Source: Candidatus Obscuribacterales bacterium (GTDB lineage: Bacteria; Cyanobacteriota; Vampirovibrionia; Obscuribacterales; Obscuribacteraceae). From it: a stretch of DNA of 64,000 bases. The stretch is taken from NCBI GenBank assembly GCA_020050835.1, contig JAGVKB010000030.1, positions 59,536 through 123,535 on the forward strand, written 5' to 3'. Both the position numbers and the translations under genes were made by a program. The number at the start of each line of letters is the position of its first letter. The first letter of the stretch is position 1. This document shows, one piece after another, positions 60,279-64,000 of this stretch. The notes below the pieces were generated by a model. The model did no database searches. It was given only the letters and a program-made list of their open reading frames with translations, and was not told the origin of the DNA.

Positions 60279-61094
60279 TCAGATCTTGCTGCGCGCAGGC
60301 AGATAGTCCTTCAGGTGCTGAAAAGATTTGATCAGGGCAGCTGATATTTCAGTCGCCTCAATCCAGTCTTGCTGGACCGCGGACTGTTCCAGGTAAAGAC
60401 TGAGCTTAGCCAGTTGCTTAGCGCCTATGGATGCTGATGATGCCTTCAATTCATGTGCCAATCCGGCGACGCTCTGTCCATTCTTTTCCCGAATATAACC
60501 GACAATCCGCCTGAGCAATTCTTCGCTGTTCGCAATGAAAATGTCAAGAATCTGGTCTAATTGCTGTTCTCCATAGAATTCCTCAAGCTCCGGCAAATTC
60601 AGCGGAACATCCTTTATATGCGCAATACCGGCGTGAGCATGCAGATACTTTCGCGCATATTTTTGATTGCGATAAACCACTTCCTTCCGCAACCAATAAG
60701 TGAGTTTGATCTTTAGAAGTTCCTTGTTAATTGGCTTCGGAATATAGTCATCCATGCCTGCCGCTATGCAACGCTCGCGATCGCCAGCCATTGTCAGAGC
60801 CGTTACTGCGATGATTGGTGTGTATGAACCGGTAAGTTCTTCAAATTTCCTAATTGCGATTGTTGCCTCGAAACCATCCATTTCCGGCATATGACAATCC
60901 ATCAGAATTGCTGAGAACCGCTCTCTTCCGATCGCTTCAACTGCTTCTCTTCCGTTAATTACAGTGACAGCGCTTTCACCCAGGCGCTCGAGGAGGGCCA
61001 GTACAACCTTTTGATTGACTATGTTGTCATCTACGACCAACACTGGAATAGAGCTTGTCCTGACCGGCCCTAATTTCTCTGATGCCCATTCCAT
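60279..61094 (-). CDS. Receiver-Hpt phosphorelay protein
   Basis: A 271-residue protein with a receiver domain (about 16-135) and an Hpt domain (about 165-262). The receiver is canonical: VVDDN, Asp66 in ILMDCHMPEMDG, and Lys120 in DDYIPKPINK. In the Hpt part, GLAHELKASSASIGAKQL carries the phosphorylated His214. These domain pairs usually sit at the C-terminal end of hybrid kinases; here they stand alone, so the partner kinase must be a separate protein. The gene lies 87 bases after the pseudo-receiver gene on the same strand. Confidence 0.9.
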   Translation of the reverse strand: MEWASEKLGPVRTSSIPVLVVDDNIVNQKVVLALLERLGESAVTVINGREAVEAIGRERFSAILMDCHMPEMDGFEATIAIRKFEELTGSYTPIIAVTALTMAGDRERCIAAGMDDYIPKPINKELLKIKLTYWLRKEVVYRNQKYARKYLHAHAGIAHIKDVPLNLPELEEFYGEQQLDQILDIFIANSEELLRRIVGYIREKNGQSVAGLAHELKASSASIGAKQLAKLSLYLEQSAVQQDWIEATEISAALIKSFQHLKDYLPARSKI

Positions 61095-61181
61095 TGTCGT
61101 AGTAGCTCCTAAGATGTTTGCTCTTCTGAATAAGCTGGCATCGAATGATGCTTATGAACAAGCCTTTCGAGCGTCTTCTTG

Positions 61182-61973
61182 CTAGTAATTCAGCAAATTG
61201 TCAGCTCGTTTGCGTTGTCCCTCGCTTTCCTGAGCTTCTTCTCGTACCATCAACTCGTCTTCGTCCGTAGACTGCCTGGCTTCGTCCAGCAACTGGACTC
61301 CTTCCAGCCGAGTCATCCCGTTCTCATTCATTGTTACCTGTTCTGAGACTCGATCATTGAAACCACGCGACGATTCGACCACTGCACGCCGGTGCTCGGC
61401 AGACGACTGCAATGTTGTAACGTCCTGCAAGAGCAGCTCTAAGTCGTGCCTTAATCCCTTCAAGTAGTCCCTGAGCTCCGGCGACCATTCTTGGGACTGC
61501 AACATCGTCCTGAGGTGCTGAAGCTCTGCCCGTTGCTTTTGTACATCCACTCTCTGTAGTTGAATCTCTTTCCGCGCCTCGTCCGTTAGGCAGCGGTCTA
61601 TAACGCGACGGAGTTCGGCGTCAGGATTCTGGTAAACGTTGTAGGCATGCTCGTTAAGATACATCCAGGCACCAAGCACACTGGTAGTAACCACCAGACT
61701 CTCGTGCATGATGCGCGCCATCTTTGTGTTGCGCGAGCAAAAGCAGATGATCGGCTTGCCGGCATTAGCCGGAATTGTCTTTGCCTCACGTATGAGCTCA
61801 AACATTTGGGAATCATCAAAATGGAGACCAATTACGATCAGATCGAATGTTTGTGCGTGAAGTCGTACTGAAGCCGCTTCCATCGTATGAACGACTACTA
61901 GCTGATGACCACTTAGAATGCGTGTCAGGGAGACAGCATCTTCCGGATTGTCAGCGATTAGCACCTGACTCAT
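61182..61973 (-). CDS. Pseudo-receiver protein with coiled-coil tail
   Basis: A 263-residue protein. Residues 1-120 fold like a receiver (VLIADNPEDAVSLTRIL, FDLIVIGLHFDDSQMFELIR), but the phosphorylated Asp is Gly49 and the usual Lys block is missing, so it cannot accept phosphate. Residues 130-215 form a heptad-rich helix (VDVQKQRAELQHLRTMLQSQ) and the last 50 are acidic. It is likely a scaffold or allosteric partner in the local phosphorelay. It is upstream of REC-Hpt on the same strand. Confidence 0.7.
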   Translation of the reverse strand: MSQVLIADNPEDAVSLTRILSGHQLVVVHTMEAASVRLHAQTFDLIVIGLHFDDSQMFELIREAKTIPANAGKPIICFCSRNTKMARIMHESLVVTTSVLGAWMYLNEHAYNVYQNPDAELRRVIDRCLTDEARKEIQLQRVDVQKQRAELQHLRTMLQSQEWSPELRDYLKGLRHDLELLLQDVTTLQSSAEHRRAVVESSRGFNDRVSEQVTMNENGMTRLEGVQLLDEARQSTDEDELMVREEAQESEGQRKRADNLLNY

Positions 61974-62264
61974 TTGATCAATCCTCCGGATTTCTCGCTC
62001 ACCATCTCATCTTAGTCTATATAGCGATGCTTGTATATATATCAGACCATATCGCTAGCATGACGGTGCCGATCTGTGTGAAATGGAAAATAGACACGAA
62101 AGTTATTGACCTGTGAAAGTGCACCAGCTCAGGAGCAAATCATCAGGCGGCGTGCCGAGCACTAAAGTGCTTCAGTTTCTAGCCAAAATCGCTATAGCAA
62201 CTCTTGTATCTCGGTATATGATGAGTTATAAGATAGGCACGCATTTTCATGGAATAGTGACACT
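61974..62264. other. Divergent region between the pseudo-receiver and the HTH-KaiB gene
   Basis: About 290 bases, AT-richer than its surroundings, between two divergent genes, presumably holding both promoters. TATATATATCAGACCATATCG (62033-62053) and TATAGCAACTCTTGTATCTCG (62192 onward) are noticeable. No operator with clear symmetry was found. Confidence 0.35.
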
Positions 62265-62930
62265 ATGGTCAAGCAACCTAAAACTTCGCAGAAAGGCCCG
62301 GCCGACGATCAAGAACGCCCCTGCGCAGGTAACGTGCTTGCCAGAACAGAGCTAATGCTGGTCATTTGTGAGGAGATCCAGCGCAGAGCATGGACTCAAA
62401 CTGAAGCAGCTAAGTACTTAGGGGTTGGTCAGCCGAGAGTGTCAGACCTGATTCAGGGTCATGTGGACAGATTTTCGGTTGACATGCTGCTAATTTGGCT
62501 TGAAAAGCTTGGAAAGGAAGTATGCATTGCCATCAAGCCCAATCTATTTGACTATGATGGAAATGTCCGGCTCACGCTTTACATGCTAGGCACTAGAGAT
62601 GATGTCGCATTGGCTGCTGTTTCTAAACTCTTTGCCGGTGATTCTACGAAGTATGAATTGACAGTCGTCAATGTTCTGGAAAGTCCACAATTAGCGGCTG
62701 ATGCCAAAATCAAATCAACGCCATGCCTGGTTAGAGAATGGCCGCTTCCCAAACTTACATTAGTCGGGGACTTGAGCGCAGCATCAATTCGTTGGCAATT
62801 GGAGATTGCTCAGCGTGATGCCTTGGAGAATGCGCAAGTATCGCACGATCTGCGTGAAGCAAAACTTGATCGGCGCGAATCAGATCTGGATCTGCGCGAA
62901 TTGCGTATTCAGACAAGTGAGTCCGACTGA
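62265..62930 (+). CDS. HTH (HigA/XRE-type) fused to a KaiB-like thioredoxin-fold domain
   Basis: A 221-residue protein. Residues 27-92 form an XRE/HigA-type helix-turn-helix (TQTEAAKYLGVGQPRVSDLI followed by VDMLLIWLEKLGKEVCIAI). Residues 101-181 match KaiB: VRLTLYMLGTRDDVALAAVS, ELTVVNVLESPQLAADAKIK, STPCLVREWPLPKLTLVGDL, the last two corresponding to the PQLA-D-I-ATPTL and GDLS blocks of KaiB. The last 35 residues are a charged helix. KaiB is the clock protein that switches fold to bind KaiC; KaiB-like domains also occur at the N-terminus of SasA-type kinases. Joined to a DNA-binding domain it could link a KaiC-like ATPase or stress signal to transcription. No kaiA or kaiC gene is in the window. 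Confidence 0.85.
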   Translation: MVKQPKTSQKGPADDQERPCAGNVLARTELMLVICEEIQRRAWTQTEAAKYLGVGQPRVSDLIQGHVDRFSVDMLLIWLEKLGKEVCIAIKPNLFDYDGNVRLTLYMLGTRDDVALAAVSKLFAGDSTKYELTVVNVLESPQLAADAKIKSTPCLVREWPLPKLTLVGDLSAASIRWQLEIAQRDALENAQVSHDLREAKLDRRESDLDLRELRIQTSESD

Positions 62931-63163
62931 TTCTTGCAGAGCAAGGTAATCTATCCGCCTGAGAGTTAAGCTGCCAAAGCCAGCAAAGCGAAATCTGAGC
63001 AAAGGCTACTGCAAAACAGCTCCAGCTCCAAGCTATTTTGCAGCTAAAGGTGCATACTGCTACTAAGGACACGCTCGCACTTTAAGGGTTTTCTCTCGAC
63101 GCTGTGTCAGGGCCCGGCAAGTAAGGGTCAAATCAGGTAAATCCTACAGACGAGGATTCGCCT

Positions 63164-63442
63164 GTGCGCAAAGTCAACCAACATCTCAACAATCGTGCCT
63201 TACTAGCTCTCGGAGAGGCTATCCGCAATCGTCGAGTAGACCTGCTGTTGTCGCAGGAGCAAGTCGCTGCTGGAGCCCAGCTTCATCGCACCTACGTCAC
63301 GGATGTGGAAAACGGGCTCCGCAACCTCTCATTCTTGACGCTGCTGAGATTTGCTGAGGCACTAAACTGTACGCTCTCGAAAATCATGATTGAGACAGAA
63401 AGCATCGACAGCTTTGAGCACAAGGCTCATGATCAAGACTAA
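63164..63442 (+). CDS. XRE-family helix-turn-helix regulator
   Basis: A 92-residue protein with a GTG start and GAGG eight bases upstream. It is essentially one XRE domain: LGEAIRNRRVDLLLSQEQVA, AGAQLHRTYVTDVENGLRNL and FLTLLRFAEALNCTLSKIM. The 3' end overlaps the following receiver gene by 14 bases, so the two are translationally coupled. It may act with that receiver as a split response regulator. No toxin gene is next to it. The gap upstream (62931-63163) has no gene. Confidence 0.9.
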   Translation: MRKVNQHLNNRALLALGEAIRNRRVDLLLSQEQVAAGAQLHRTYVTDVENGLRNLSFLTLLRFAEALNCTLSKIMIETESIDSFEHKAHDQD

Positions 63443-63866
63443 ACGAAATTGTTCAATTCTAATTGTAGAGGACAATTACGTACAGCAAATGCTCATGAGA
63501 CTTCTATGCGAGAAATTTGATTTCCCCTCGTCAATAGTAGCGTCCGGGGACAATGCACTGCTGGCACTGAAGACTCATTGCTATGATGTAATCTTGATGG
63601 ATTGGAAATTGCCGATGATGAACGGCTTAGACACGGCTCGCGCTATCAGAGCGAGTGAATCAGTCAGTGGACGACATACACCGATCATTGCCGTGACAGC
63701 CAATGCCATGGTTGGCGACAGAGAAAAATGCCTGGCAGCCGGAATGGATGACTATTTGAGCAAACCCTTCACAGCCAACCAATTCAAGCGCATGCTGTTG
63801 CGTTGGACCAATTGTACAAACCTTCCCTACTCCAATCTTTCTGATGACGATAGTACGCAGGATTAG
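63429..63866 (+). CDS. Stand-alone receiver-domain response regulator
   Basis: Start ATG 63429 (MIKTKRNCSILIVEDNYVQQ) lies inside the XRE gene; a start further upstream at 63390 would add 13 unrelated residues. The 145 residues are a single receiver: Glu14-Asp15, phosphoacceptor Asp58 (VILMDWKLPMMNG), the Thr block IIAVTANAMVGDREKCLAAG and Lys in DDYLSKPF, with a short polar tail. The sequence resembles receivers of hybrid kinases and the REC-Hpt protein at 60279, so it may share that relay. The final 134 bases of the window hold no gene I can support. Confidence 0.9.
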   Translation: MIKTKRNCSILIVEDNYVQQMLMRLLCEKFDFPSSIVASGDNALLALKTHCYDVILMDWKLPMMNGLDTARAIRASESVSGRHTPIIAVTANAMVGDREKCLAAGMDDYLSKPFTANQFKRMLLRWTNCTNLPYSNLSDDDSTQD

Positions 63867-64000
63867 CAACGGTGAAAACTGAGCTGGCAGAATGTTTATC
63901 TGCGAAAGGCGCAAAGCAGACTGATCCCACAAGTCACGCTTCTTCTTTGCCAAGCAGTCCAGTCTGTGCTTAATAGTGCAGCACCTCGTCTATTTCAGTA

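Noticed and set aside
63872..63973. 33-residue plus-strand frame from GTG 63872 at the right edge
   Set aside because: No ribosome site and no recognisable composition; may be chance.
1..64000. CRISPR arrays, insertion sequences, integrases, rRNA operon
   Set aside because: No regularly spaced repeats, transposase motifs, integrase motifs or rRNA-like sequences were seen on either strand by eye.

Overview
The window is bacterial chromosomal DNA of roughly even base composition, densely coding on both strands. I see no phage, insertion sequence, CRISPR array, rRNA or tRNA. The gene families include group 3b [NiFe] hydrogenase, tandem universal stress proteins, a zinc-ribbon Ser/Thr kinase, an RRM RNA-binding protein, a KaiB-like domain, a bestrophin and a cyclic-glucan-synthase-type giant protein. 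This mix would fit a non-photosynthetic relative of Cyanobacteria (for example Obscuribacterales/Melainabacteria). That placement is inference from gene content only; Acidobacteriota or another deep lineage is not excluded.

Layout. 0-1.2 kb: a truncated globin-coupled sensor diverging from a NarL-type response regulator. 1.4-3.7 kb (minus): hydrogenase maturation protease, a broken hydrogenase beta-subunit fragment and a CoA-transferase. 3.8-15.2 kb: stress proteins, the hypF-hypC-hypD-SIS-hypE operon, a PHB-depolymerase-like esterase, a PlsC-like acyltransferase and an ArsR-type repressor. 15.5-20.3 kb: a 30-bp perfect palindrome followed by a SulP transporter, a Usp-like protein, a carbonic-anhydrase-like protein with an altered active site, and a bestrophin. 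This looks like an anion or bicarbonate handling cluster. 20.5-28.5 kb: a CvfC-like Nfu/HEAT protein, a cytochrome c, and a minus-strand operon reading protease-hypA-hypB-hypC-hydB-hydG-hydD-hydA. The two hyp clusters together supply hypABCDEF plus a protease, so the hydrogenase should be fully matured from genes in this window.

28.7-33 kb: small exported or unknown proteins, one member of a duplicated gene pair (second copy at 40.2 kb) and a decayed lipid kinase. 33.3-38.6 kb: a HlyD-ABC-ABC2-ABC2 export operon. 38.9-47.5 kb: tandem hemerythrin, LRV-like repeat proteins, a Ser/Thr kinase with a long Ala/Ser/Glu heptad tail, a DUF2252 protein and small membrane proteins. 47.7-57.3 kb: an atypical OmpR-type regulator and a 2902-residue NdvB-like glucan synthase/phosphorylase. 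57.5-64 kb: an RRM protein and a dense signalling region with a second atypical regulator, a degenerate histidine kinase, REC-Hpt, a pseudo-receiver, an HTH-KaiB fusion, and an XRE regulator overlapping a receiver gene.

Together the genes suggest a cell that lives through oxygen and redox shifts: H2/NAD(P)H turnover, haem and di-iron sensors, stress proteins and many phosphorelay parts. The most novel-looking item is the HTH-KaiB fusion at 62.3-62.9 kb. Next are the SulP/CA-like/bestrophin cluster, the Asp-to-Glu response regulator pair, and the Cys-to-Glu change in the hydrogenase small subunit.
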